Source: Amycolatopsis bartoniae (GTDB lineage Bacteria > Actinomycetota > Actinomycetes > Mycobacteriales > Pseudonocardiaceae). Taken from it: a stretch of DNA of 64,000 nt. The position numbers were made by a program, and so were the translations under genes. Below the pieces are notes generated by a model. That model was given only the letters and a program-made list of their open reading frames with translations, searched no databases and was not told the DNA's origin. This document shows, one piece after another, positions 18,667 through 25,977 of this stretch (position 1 is its first letter; each line of letters starts with the position of its first letter). The stretch spans positions 372,001-436,000 of the forward strand of contig NZ_JACHWH010000002.1 of the NCBI RefSeq assembly GCF_014191255.1, read 5' to 3'.

Positions 18667-19662
18667 GTGGAATTCGGGGTGGTGCTGCAGACCGACCCGC
18701 CGGCGCGCGACGTCGTGCGGTTGATGAAGGCCGCGGAGGACTGCGGGTTCGGCTACGGGTGGACGTTCGACTCGTGCGTGCTGTGGCAGGAGCCGTTCGT
18801 GATCTACTCGCAGATCCTCGCGGCCACGTCGGCGCTGACGGTGGGGCCGATGGTGACCAGCCCCGGCACGCGGGACTGGTCGGTGACGGCCTCGCTGTTC
18901 GCGACGCTGAACGACATGTTCGGCAACCGGACGGTCTGCGGCATCGGCCGGGGCGACTCGGCGCACCGGGTGATCGGCAAGCCGCCGTCCACACTGGACA
19001 CCTTGCGCGAGTCGATGCACGTGGTCAAGGAGCTGGCGGAGGGCCGGGCGGCCGTCCTGAACGGCAAGGAGGTCCGCATCCCGTGGGTCCGCGACGGGCG
19101 GCTGGAGATGTGGATGGCCGGGTACGGGCCGAAGGCGCTGAAGATGGTGGGCGAGCACGCCGACGGTTTCATCCTGCAGTGCGCGGACCCGGCCATCGCG
19201 CGGTGGACCATCGGCGCGGTGCAGGAGGCGGCCAGGGCGGCGGGCCGCGACCCGGCGGGCATCACGATCTGCGTGGCGGCGCCCGCGTACGTCGGCGAGG
19301 ACGTGGCGCACCAGCGGGAGCAGCTGCGGTGGTTCGGCGGCATGGTGGGCAACCACGTGGCGGATCTCGTTGCCAGGTACGGGGATTCCGGTCCGGTGCC
19401 GCACGAGCTGACGGACTACATCCGCGAGCGTCAGGGTTACGACTACGCCCACCACGGCCGCGCGGGCAACCCGTCGACGGACTTCGTGCCGGACGAGATC
19501 GTCGACCGGTTCTGCCTGACCGGCCCGGCGACCGCTCACATCGAGCGGCTGCAGGAGCTGGCGGAGCTGGGCGTGCACCAGTTCGCGGTGTACCTGATGC
19601 ACGACCAGCGGGAGCGGACGCTGGCCGCCTACGGGGACATCATCGCGAAGCTGTCCACTTAG
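18667..19662 (+). CDS. Luciferase-like F420/flavin oxidoreductase, CPS_4043-like
   Basis: TIM-barrel protein of the bacterial luciferase-like superfamily. The opening (EFGVVLQTDPPARDVVRLMKAAED) and the block DMFGNRTVCGIGRGDSAHRV match, from memory, the CPS_4043 subfamily annotated as F420-dependent. The 331 residues lack membrane segments or a signal. GTG 18667 starts 10 nt after the hydantoinase stop, so it is the fourth gene of the catabolic operon. Its reaction is unknown. As no dihydropyrimidine dehydrogenase is nearby, it is a candidate for the ring-reducing or ring-oxidising step, but that is inference. Its TAG stop overlaps the stop of a convergent small gene. Confidence 0.85.
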   Translation: MEFGVVLQTDPPARDVVRLMKAAEDCGFGYGWTFDSCVLWQEPFVIYSQILAATSALTVGPMVTSPGTRDWSVTASLFATLNDMFGNRTVCGIGRGDSAHRVIGKPPSTLDTLRESMHVVKELAEGRAAVLNGKEVRIPWVRDGRLEMWMAGYGPKALKMVGEHADGFILQCADPAIARWTIGAVQEAARAAGRDPAGITICVAAPAYVGEDVAHQREQLRWFGGMVGNHVADLVARYGDSGPVPHELTDYIRERQGYDYAHHGRAGNPSTDFVPDEIVDRFCLTGPATAHIERLQELAELGVHQFAVYLMHDQRERTLAAYGDIIAKLST

Positions 19663-19829
19663 GACCTACCATGTCGCTTGACCCGCACGAGCGAGTACAC
19701 CGCGAACGCGACCAAACCCGCTTCCAGGACCACGTTGATGAAGTTCCCGTCGATGATCGCCCAGACCATCAGCCCCAGCGAAATGACGAGGACGACGACC
19801 AGAGCCGTGACAGCGGCTTTGACACTCAC
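19659..19829 (-). CDS. Small two-helix membrane protein, unknown function
   Basis: A 56-residue protein with two hydrophobic helices (about residues 5-25 and 28-48) joined by IIDGNF and ending in basic residues (RVKRHGRS), so both ends should be cytoplasmic. GTG 19829 lies 13 nt after the methyltransferase stop on the same strand, suggesting co-transcription. The Shine-Dalgarno site is weak. I do not recognise a family. Confidence 0.6.
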   Translation of the reverse strand: MSVKAAVTALVVVLVISLGLMVWAIIDGNFINVVLEAGLVAFAVYSLVRVKRHGRS

Positions 19830-19842
19830 CCGGCCAGAGTAG

Positions 19843-20637
19843 TCACACCCGCGCCGCGGTGGAGACGATCGTCGTGTAGTGCGCCGTGAACCGGCCGCCG
19901 TGGGAGTCGATCGCGGCGGCGATGCCGGAGAGCAGCTGCTCGCGCTGCTCCTCCGGCAGCAATCCCTGCCCGCCCTGGGTGAGGAGCTGGTCCAGCCACT
20001 CGTCGCGCGGGTAGGAGCGCTCCCACTCGAAACGCCACTCCTCCGGCTCGCCGAACGCGCCCGTCTCCCGCATCCCGTCGGCCGCCTTCGCGGCTCCCAG
20101 CGAATAGATCTCCGCCGCCGACCGGCCCGCCGCAGCCGTGATCGGCGAGTCCGGCAGCACCCGGCGGTACACCTCGGCAAACGCTTTCGCCAGCTCGTCG
20201 GGCGGCTGGAAACCGTTCCAGAACACCGCGAGCCGCCCGCCGGGGCGCAGCACCTCCGCTGCCTTGCGGGCGCCCGCCACCAGATCCACCCAGTGCCACG
20301 CCTGTCCCGCGACCACGGCGTCGAACGTCCGGCCCGCCGGGTCCCAGTCCTCGATCTTCGCCACCTCGACCTCGAACCCGGACCGCCGCGCCCACTCGGC
20401 CATCCGCGCGTCCGGGTCGATCCCCGTCACGCGGCAGCCCGCCGCCTGGAACTGCCGTGCCGCGATGCCCGTGCCGATGCCGACATCGAGAAAGTCGCGT
20501 CCGGGGCTCGCGGCGACGATCCGCTCCACCATCGCGTCCGGATACCGGGGCCGGGAACGGTCGTAGCGCTCGGCGTCGGCCCCGAAGGACTCCGCCACCT
20601 GGCGCTGCTGGTGGGGTTCGGAAGGTAAAGTGGGCAT
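19843..20637 (-). CDS. Class I SAM-dependent methyltransferase
   Basis: Rossmann-fold methyltransferase of 264 residues, UbiE/MenG-like in pattern: FGADAERYDRSRPRYPD at the N-terminus, motif I FLDVGIGTGIAARQF, the acidic end of beta2 (GIDPD), motif IV-like VVAGQAWHWVD, and LRPGGRLAVFW. The substrate is unknown. It is divergent from a tetR gene, and the proximal operator palindrome covers its start codon, so TetR repression is likely. The small membrane protein gene follows. Confidence 0.85.
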   Translation of the reverse strand: MPTLPSEPHQQRQVAESFGADAERYDRSRPRYPDAMVERIVAASPGRDFLDVGIGTGIAARQFQAAGCRVTGIDPDARMAEWARRSGFEVEVAKIEDWDPAGRTFDAVVAGQAWHWVDLVAGARKAAEVLRPGGRLAVFWNGFQPPDELAKAFAEVYRRVLPDSPITAAAGRSAAEIYSLGAAKAADGMRETGAFGEPEEWRFEWERSYPRDEWLDQLLTQGGQGLLPEEQREQLLSGIAAAIDSHGGRFTAHYTTIVSTAARV

Positions 20638-20666
20638 GTGCCCACCGTAGTGGGCAAGCGCCCACT
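20629..20666. promoter_or_regulatory. Two tandem 18-bp TetR operator palindromes
   Basis: Site 1 (20629-20646) is AGTGGGCATGTGCCCACC and site 2 (20649-20666) is AGTGGGCAAGCGCCCACT. Both follow AGTGGGCA-NN-CGCCCACT-type symmetry, with centres 20 bp (about two helical turns) apart. They fill the 44-bp gap between the divergent methyltransferase and tetR starts, and site 1 overlaps the methyltransferase ATG. Confidence 0.85.
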
Positions 20667-20681
20667 AGAGCAAGGAGCACG

Positions 20682-21269
20682 ATGCCGACCGGGGTCCACC
20701 TGCGTGACGTGCGCGAGCAGCTGTTCGACGCGGCCGAACGCGTCCTGCTCCGCGACGGGCCGAGCGAGCTGACCAGCCGCGCGGTCACCACGGAGGCGGG
20801 CTGCGCGAAAGGCGTGCTGCACCGGCACTTTCCCGACTTCGACGGCTTCCTCGCCGAACTGGTCGAGGACCGGATCGCGCGGCTCGGGCACACCGCGCTG
20901 CGCGAGTCCGCGGGCACCGGCACGGTCGCGGACAACCTCACCGAGGCGCTGACCTCGCTGTTCACCTCGGTCGCCGTCGCGATGGTCAGCCTCATCACCT
21001 TCCGCGACGAGCTGCGGGCGCGCCTGCGCCGGACCCACCCGACGGGAGTTCCACTGCTCACCGAGGCGACGGCGATGGTCGCCGACTACCTGACCGCCGA
21101 ACGCGACCGAGGCCGCCTCAAGGAGAACGCCGACGTGCACACGCTCGCGCCCACGCTCATCGGCGCCGCGCACCTGCTGTTCGCCGACCGGAAAGGCACC
21201 CCGCCCGAGCCGGAAGCCGTGCACCGCATGGTGACGACCACCCTCGCCGGGGTGCTGGCCCGCGACTAG
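20682..21269 (+). CDS. TetR family repressor
   Basis: One-component regulator of 195 residues. The N-terminal helix-turn-helix reads REQLFDAAERVLLRDGPSELTSRAVTTEAGCAKGVLHRHFPDFDGFLAEL; the helical C-terminal ligand domain has no recognised ligand. ATG 20682 has AAGGAG 7 nt upstream. Tandem palindromes directly upstream suggest autorepression and control of the divergent methyltransferase. Its stop overlaps the stop of the convergent hxlR gene. Confidence 0.92.
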   Translation: MPTGVHLRDVREQLFDAAERVLLRDGPSELTSRAVTTEAGCAKGVLHRHFPDFDGFLAELVEDRIARLGHTALRESAGTGTVADNLTEALTSLFTSVAVAMVSLITFRDELRARLRRTHPTGVPLLTEATAMVADYLTAERDRGRLKENADVHTLAPTLIGAAHLLFADRKGTPPEPEAVHRMVTTTLAGVLARD

Positions 21270-21640
21270 CCGGTCGCCCGGCGCGCGTCGTATTCGTGTT
21301 GCGCCGACAGGACGTCATCGCTGTGCTCGACCGTCCACTCGTACAGGCGCGTGAAGGGATCCCGGAACGACTCACCGAGGGGCGTGATGGAGTACTCCAC
21401 GCCGAGCGGAGAGGTCTCCAGCACCCGGCGCCGGATCATGCCGTTGCGTTCGAGTTTGCGCAGCGTCTGGGTCAGTACTCGCTGCGTGACGCCCTCCAGT
21501 TGCCGCTTGATCTCGTTGAACCGGGTCGGTCGCTCCAGGACCGCCATGACCATCATCGACCACTTGTCGGCGATCTGATCGAGGATCGGCCGGCTCGGGC
21601 AATCGGCGGCGAACCGCGGAGTGCCGCGCGAGGGACACTC
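21266..21640 (-). CDS. HxlR family winged-helix regulator, start unresolved
   Basis: MarR-like HxlR regulator: CPSRPILDQIADKWSMMVMAVLERPTRFNEIKRQLEGVTQRVLTQTLRKLERNGMIRR is the typical winged helix, followed by SPLGVEYSITPLGES. The reading frame has no ATG, GTG or TTG near the expected N-terminus. The only nearby ATG (21642) is in another frame and gives an HxlR-like leader before shifting, which suggests a single-base indel between about 21600 and 21640. It is divergent from a broken reductase gene, so the whole pair may be decaying. Confidence 0.7.
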   Translation of the reverse strand, partial: ECPSRGTPRFAADCPSRPILDQIADKWSMMVMAVLERPTRFNEIKRQLEGVTQRVLTQTLRKLERNGMIRRRVLETSPLGVEYSITPLGESFRDPFTRLYEWTVEHSDDVLSAQHEYDARRATG

Positions 21641-21998
21641 ATGAACCTGGATCAGTACACGACGCTCGGAGTCACCACCGACGCCGGAGTCGCGCGATCG
21701 CCTTGGACGTCCCCCTGTCAACGCGCTGAGCGGAACCCTGATCCGCGAGCTGCACGACGCCCTCGGGCGCTGCGGGAGACCGCGAACCGCACCTGAGCTC
21801 ATCGCAGCTGTCAAGCAGTTGGTCCCTCCGAAGGACCTGACCGACGGCCTGCGAGCGGAAAACGACGCCTGCGCCGAGCTGGTGAGCGGAGACCTTCCGG
21901 CACGACTCATGGGGAAGGCTCTGGAGCACGGTGCGCAGACCCCGGCGGGCGAGCGCGATCTGGAGTCGCTCATGCGAAGCGTCGCTGCCCTGCCGTAG
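21641..21998 (+). pseudogene. Decayed remnant: aldo/keto reductase start joined to enoyl-CoA hydratase-like fragments
   Basis: ATG 21641, behind AGGGA, encodes MNLDQYTTLG, a typical opening of aldo/keto reductases that pair with divergent HxlR genes, but the similarity stops after 10 codons. From 21699 another frame reads DRLGRPPVNALSGTLIRELHDAL, like the N-terminus of an enoyl-CoA hydratase (RPPVNALS). It then passes directly to what looks like a C-terminal part (GLRAENDACAELVSG, GKALEHGAQTPAGERDLESLM) ending at TAG 21998. The central CoA-binding portion is missing. This looks like a deletion scar of two genes. The hydratase assignment is moderate. Confidence 0.5.
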
Positions 21999-22027
21999 GC
22001 ACCAGCAGACCGGGTGACGTCGGTGGC

Positions 22028-23044
22028 TCAGACACCCACTAACCGGTCACCCGACACGAGCGTGCCGGACTGCTTGACGTGCCTGAGCAGCGGGCTGACC
22101 TCCATGCTCTGCAGTCCGGGCAGGGAACCGATGCGGTCCGAGGTGAACTCGAACAGCTCGTCGAGATTCCGGCAGACCGCGACGGCGTGCAGGTTGTACG
22201 GGCCGGAAACCGCTGCGGCGAAACCGATTTCGGGCTCCTGCGCGAGCGCGCGGCCGACGCTCTTGACCGCGGACGGGTGCACGCGCAGCCAGAGGTTCGC
22301 CCGGGCGTGCAGCCCCAGCGCCACCGCGGAGAGCTCGACGTCGATGTGCACGACACCACGCGCGAGCAGGAGTTCGAGGCGGCGGGCGGCGCGCCCGGGC
22401 GTGAGGTCCGCCGCGGCGGCGAGGTCCACGAGACCGGCGCGGCCGTCCGCGGCGAGCACGTCCAGCATCTTCTCGTCCTCGGGCGTCAACTGCACGGGAT
22501 CCGCAGCGACGACCGGCGCTTCCTTGAACGGGGTGCCGTCGCTGCCGAGGGCCGCTTCCTCCTCCGGCGTCAGCGTGCCACGCAGCGCGACCCAGTAGTG
22601 GCCGCGACCGCCGACGAACTGGCGGAGCATCGCGAACGCGTTGAGGTCGAGGACGGCAGCAGTGCGCGGAAGCCGGTGACCGAGCAGGTCATCGCGTTGT
22701 TCCTGGGTCCGCGACCGCACCGCGCAGGTGATCTCGGAACCCGCCGCGCACAGGGCCACCCAGCTGACGTCCGGGCGCTTCGCGAGCGCGTCGGCGATCG
22801 CCGCGACGCTTCCGGGACGGCAGCGCAGCCGCACCAGCCACCTGCTCTGCCCCAACGCCCCCGGGTTGACGACCCCGGCGACCCGGATGACGCCGGCCGC
22901 CCGCAACCGGCGGTACCGGCGACCGAGAGCGCTCTCAGTCACGCCGAGCGCGGCCGCGATCGAGGCGAACGAGGCCCGTGGCGCGATCTGGAGCGCGCGA
23001 ATGAGACGCACGTCCTCGGGCTGCGCAGTGACGGATTCAACCAT
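22028..23044 (-). CDS. Lrp/AsnC family regulator with two AsnC modules
   Basis: A 338-residue double-module Lrp/AsnC protein. It has a first helix-turn-helix (DVRLIRALQIAPRASFASIAAALGVTESALGRRYRRL), a first effector (RAM-like) domain, a second HTH (DEKMLDVLAADGRAGLVDLAAAADLTPGRAARRLELL) and a second RAM domain ending near SMEVSPLLRHVK. Single-module family members are about 150 residues, so this is the tandem type common in actinobacteria. ATG 23044 is preceded by GGGAG. It is divergent from an SDR gene, which it may control. Confidence 0.88.
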   Translation of the reverse strand: MVESVTAQPEDVRLIRALQIAPRASFASIAAALGVTESALGRRYRRLRAAGVIRVAGVVNPGALGQSRWLVRLRCRPGSVAAIADALAKRPDVSWVALCAAGSEITCAVRSRTQEQRDDLLGHRLPRTAAVLDLNAFAMLRQFVGGRGHYWVALRGTLTPEEEAALGSDGTPFKEAPVVAADPVQLTPEDEKMLDVLAADGRAGLVDLAAAADLTPGRAARRLELLLARGVVHIDVELSAVALGLHARANLWLRVHPSAVKSVGRALAQEPEIGFAAAVSGPYNLHAVAVCRNLDELFEFTSDRIGSLPGLQSMEVSPLLRHVKQSGTLVSGDRLVGV

Positions 23045-23126
23045 GAACGGGTCTCCCACAGAGGCAATCCTACAAAACGGGGCTCCGGGCGTGCTCCGAA
23101 GATCGAACAGCGGAAAGACTCGGAGC

Positions 23127-23822
23127 ATGACTTCAACCGCTCTCATCGTCGGCGCGTCCCGCGGCCTCGGGCACGCGATCGCGACCGAACTCCACGACCG
23201 GGGATGGCACGTCATCGGCACCGTCCGCGACACCACGGCTCGCACGCCCCTGCACGACCTGGCCGACCGCTCCGGCGGCCGCGTCCAGGTCGAGCACCTC
23301 GACATCAACGAACCGACCCAGCTGGCAGCCCTGCACGAGCGCCTCGCGCACCGGGAACTCGACGTGCTCTTCGTCAACGCGGGCACCACGAACAACGCGG
23401 TGGACACCCCGATCGGCGCCGTGTCGACGGCTGACTTCGTCGACGTGATGGTCACCAACGCGCTGAGCCCCCTGCGCGTCATCGAGGCGCTCGAAGACCT
23501 CGTGGCGCCGGCCGGGCTCATCGGGGTGATGTCCTCCGGGCAGGGCAGCATCACCAACAACACCACCGGCTCGCGCGAGCTCTACCGCGGCAGCAAGGCG
23601 GCGCTGAACATGTTCATGCGCAGCTACGCGGCCCGGCCGTCCGAGACCGGGCGCGCGTTCGTCCTCATGGCGCCCGGCTGGATCCGCACGGCACTGGGCG
23701 GGCCGGACGCGCCGTTCACCATCGAGGAGACCGTGCCGCGGGTGGTGGACGTCCTGCTGTCGCGGCTGGGCAAACCCGGCCTGGAGTTCCTCGACCGCTT
23801 CGGCGAAACCGTACCGTGGTGA
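23127..23822 (+). CDS. Short-chain dehydrogenase/reductase
   Basis: Classical SDR of 231 residues. It has the dinucleotide motif GASRGLGHAIA at about 8-18, NAG at FVNAGTTNN, the catalytic Ser in VMSSGQGS, and Tyr-x3-Lys in YRGSK. ATG 23127 follows GGAG. Substrate unknown. It is divergent from the tandem Lrp regulator and converges on the beta-lactamase-fold gene with no gap. Confidence 0.88.
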   Translation: MTSTALIVGASRGLGHAIATELHDRGWHVIGTVRDTTARTPLHDLADRSGGRVQVEHLDINEPTQLAALHERLAHRELDVLFVNAGTTNNAVDTPIGAVSTADFVDVMVTNALSPLRVIEALEDLVAPAGLIGVMSSGQGSITNNTTGSRELYRGSKAALNMFMRSYAARPSETGRAFVLMAPGWIRTALGGPDAPFTIEETVPRVVDVLLSRLGKPGLEFLDRFGETVPW

Positions 23823-25040
23823 CTACTCCACGAGTGCCTGGTAGACGAGCTGCCGCAGGCGCTGGCGGATCGGGTGCGTGCTCGACGGCAGGAGCTGGGT
23901 GAAGAACAACGCGGTGAGCTCCTCCGCCGGGTCGACCCAGAACGCCGTGCTCGCCGCGCCACCCCACGCGTATTCACCGGGACTGGACAGGGTTTTCGCC
24001 TTCACCGGGTCCTTGAGCACGGAGAAGCCGAGCCCGAAACCGAAGCCGTCGAACGGCATCTCGGCGAACAGCGGACGCCCGTAGGCTTCCAGGTCCACGT
24101 CGCCGGGCAGGTGGTTGCTCGCCATGTGTGCCACGGTGCGCGGGCTGAGCAGGCGCACGCCGTCGAGCTCGCCGCCACGCAACAGGAACTGGGTGAACCG
24201 GTGGTAGTCCGCGGCCGTCGACACCAGGCCGCCGCCTCCGGAGAAGCAGTCGGGCCTGCCGACGCCGGTCCGGCCGAAGGCTTCGTTGCGGATTGCCTTG
24301 CGGGAGCCCGGTTCCGGCACGTACAGCGCGGCGAGGCGGTCGGTGTCGTCGGTGCCGAAGGACGTGTCGGTCATGCCCAGCGGGGTGAAGATGCGCTCGG
24401 CGAAGAACTCGTCGAGCGGCTTGCCCGACACGGCCTCGACGAGCCTGCCGAGGACGTCGGTGGAGACGGAGTAGTTCCACTCGCTGCCGGGCTGGAACAC
24501 CAGTGGCAGCCGCGCCCACGCCTCCGACACGGCGGCCAGGTCCATGCCCGGCGGCGTGCCCCATTCGAAGCCGGCCTGCCGGTAGATGGCGTCGACCGGG
24601 TGGGCGTGGTGGAAACCGTAGGTCAGGCCGGAGGTGTGCGTGAGCAGGTGCCAGACGCGGATGGGTTCGGTGGCGGGTTCGGTGACCGGGTTGACCGCGG
24701 AGCCCTTCACGTACACGCGTGGCTCGGCGAACTCGGGCAGCCAGCGGGAAATCGGGTCCGTGAGGTCGAAGGCGCCCTCCTCGAAGAGGATCATCGCGGC
24801 GACCGACGTGACCGGTTTCGTCATCGAGAAGATGCGCCACAACGTGTCGGGTTCGACCGGTTTCCCGGCTTCGACGTCCCGGTGTCCGTACCGCGAATGG
24901 TGCACCACCTCGCCGCGCCGGGTGAGCACGATCTGCCAGCCCGGCAACAGGCCTTCGTCGACGTAACGGGCGAAGTGCCTGTCGATGCGCTGGAGGCGGT
25001 CCGCGTCGAAGCCCGCGCCGGCGGTCGGTTCCAGAACCAT
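23823..25040 (-). CDS. Serine hydrolase of the beta-lactamase class C / EstB family
   Basis: Beta-lactamase-fold esterase or transferase (405 residues). The catalytic SxxK is SMTK near residue 73, the Tyr motif is YSV in WNYSVSTDVLG, and the third motif is WGGAA near the C-terminus, together the class C/EstB/LovD triad. No signal peptide is evident, so it is probably a cytosolic esterase rather than a resistance enzyme. ATG 25040 was chosen; the longer open frame upstream runs into the divergent promoter. It shares its upstream region with the iron-box gene. Confidence 0.85.
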   Translation of the reverse strand: MVLEPTAGAGFDADRLQRIDRHFARYVDEGLLPGWQIVLTRRGEVVHHSRYGHRDVEAGKPVEPDTLWRIFSMTKPVTSVAAMILFEEGAFDLTDPISRWLPEFAEPRVYVKGSAVNPVTEPATEPIRVWHLLTHTSGLTYGFHHAHPVDAIYRQAGFEWGTPPGMDLAAVSEAWARLPLVFQPGSEWNYSVSTDVLGRLVEAVSGKPLDEFFAERIFTPLGMTDTSFGTDDTDRLAALYVPEPGSRKAIRNEAFGRTGVGRPDCFSGGGGLVSTAADYHRFTQFLLRGGELDGVRLLSPRTVAHMASNHLPGDVDLEAYGRPLFAEMPFDGFGFGLGFSVLKDPVKAKTLSSPGEYAWGGAASTAFWVDPAEELTALFFTQLLPSSTHPIRQRLRQLVYQALVE

Positions 25041-25092
25041 CCGCCGATCTTTTCCGCGGGACCCGGTTCCGTCAAGGCGTGGAACCGCATTC

Positions 25093-25111
25093 TTAGGGTA
25101 GCCTAACAGCA
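25093..25111. promoter_or_regulatory. Iron box (IdeR/DmdR1-type operator)
   Basis: TTAGGGTAGCCTAACAGCA matches the actinobacterial iron box TTAGGTTAGCCTAACCTAA at 15 of 19 positions, including the palindromic core TTAGG..AGCCTAA. It lies 27 bp upstream of the siderophore-interacting protein start and in the gap to the divergent hydrolase, so it should repress under iron sufficiency. Confidence 0.82.
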
Positions 25112-25137
25112 CTGGGACGAGATTGAGGAGTTCACAC

Positions 25138-25953
25138 ATGGCGGACAGGCGCAGAGGAGGCCCGGCGGTCAAGCTGCGGGTGCTGCGGAAGCAGCAGCTC
25201 ACCCCGCACATGATCCGGATCGTGGCCGGCGGCGACGGGTTCGCCGCGTTCCGGCCCAACGAGTTCACCGACGCGTACGTCAAGGTGCTGTTCCCGCAGC
25301 CGGGTGTCACGTATCCGGAGCCGTTCGACATGGGCGTCATCCGGGCGGAGTACCCGCGGGAGCAGTGGCCGGTGATGCGCAGCTACACGGTGCGCCACTA
25401 CGACGCGGACGCACGGGAGCTGGCGATCGACTTCGTGCACCACGGCGACGAGGGGATCGCCGGACCGTGGGCGCGGCGCGTGCAGCCGGGCGACGACCTG
25501 CTGCTGAACGGGCCCGGCGGGGCGTACGCGCCGGGCGACGAGGCCGACTGGCACCTGCTGGCCGGCGACGAGAGCGCGCTGCCCGCGATCGCGCTGACGC
25601 TCGAAGCCATGCCCGCCGGGGTGCCGGTGCGCGTGTTCGTCGAGATCGAGGACGCGAGCGAGGAGCAGCCGCTGGCCACCAAGGGCGACGCACAGGTGCG
25701 CTGGGTCCACCGGTCGGCGGGCGAGGACCTCGTGACGGCGGTGCGGGAGCTGGACTTCCCGGAGGGCACGGTGCAGGCGTTCGTGCACGGGGAGGCCGGG
25801 TTCGTGCGGGAGCTGCGCCGGTACCTGCTCGACGAACGCGGGGTGCGCAAGGACCTCCTGTCGATCTCCGGCTACTGGCGCCGCGGAGCGACGGACGAGC
25901 AGTGGCGCGCGGAGAAGGCCGCGGAACGAGCGGCGGAACAAGGCGGCCGCTGA
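25138..25953 (+). CDS. Siderophore-interacting protein (ferric-siderophore reductase, SIP)
   Basis: Cytosolic flavoprotein of the ViuB/YqjH type that releases iron from imported ferric siderophores. The 271-residue sequence has the SIP FAD-binding domain with the RSYTVRHYD motif (FAD contact) and the C-terminal NAD(P)H-like domain (LLAGDESALPAIALTLEAMP, FVHGEAGFVRELRRYL, SGYWRRGATDEQWR). ATG 25138 follows GAGGAG at good spacing. The iron box upstream fits the function. No siderophore cluster is visible in the window. Confidence 0.93.
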   Translation: MADRRRGGPAVKLRVLRKQQLTPHMIRIVAGGDGFAAFRPNEFTDAYVKVLFPQPGVTYPEPFDMGVIRAEYPREQWPVMRSYTVRHYDADARELAIDFVHHGDEGIAGPWARRVQPGDDLLLNGPGGAYAPGDEADWHLLAGDESALPAIALTLEAMPAGVPVRVFVEIEDASEEQPLATKGDAQVRWVHRSAGEDLVTAVRELDFPEGTVQAFVHGEAGFVRELRRYLLDERGVRKDLLSISGYWRRGATDEQWRAEKAAERAAEQGGR

Positions 25954-25977
25954 CGTCCGGCGCCCTGGTGGGGGCGG

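Noticed and set aside
14910..19662. Rut-type uracil degradation
   Set aside because: The hydrolases are of the dihydropyrimidinase and beta-ureidopropionase families and no RutB, C, D or F-like genes are present, though the luciferase-like enzyme shares a superfamily with RutA.
23823..25040. Beta-lactamase resistance gene
   Set aside because: It has the class C fold motifs but no signal peptide and looks like the EstB/LovD esterase branch.
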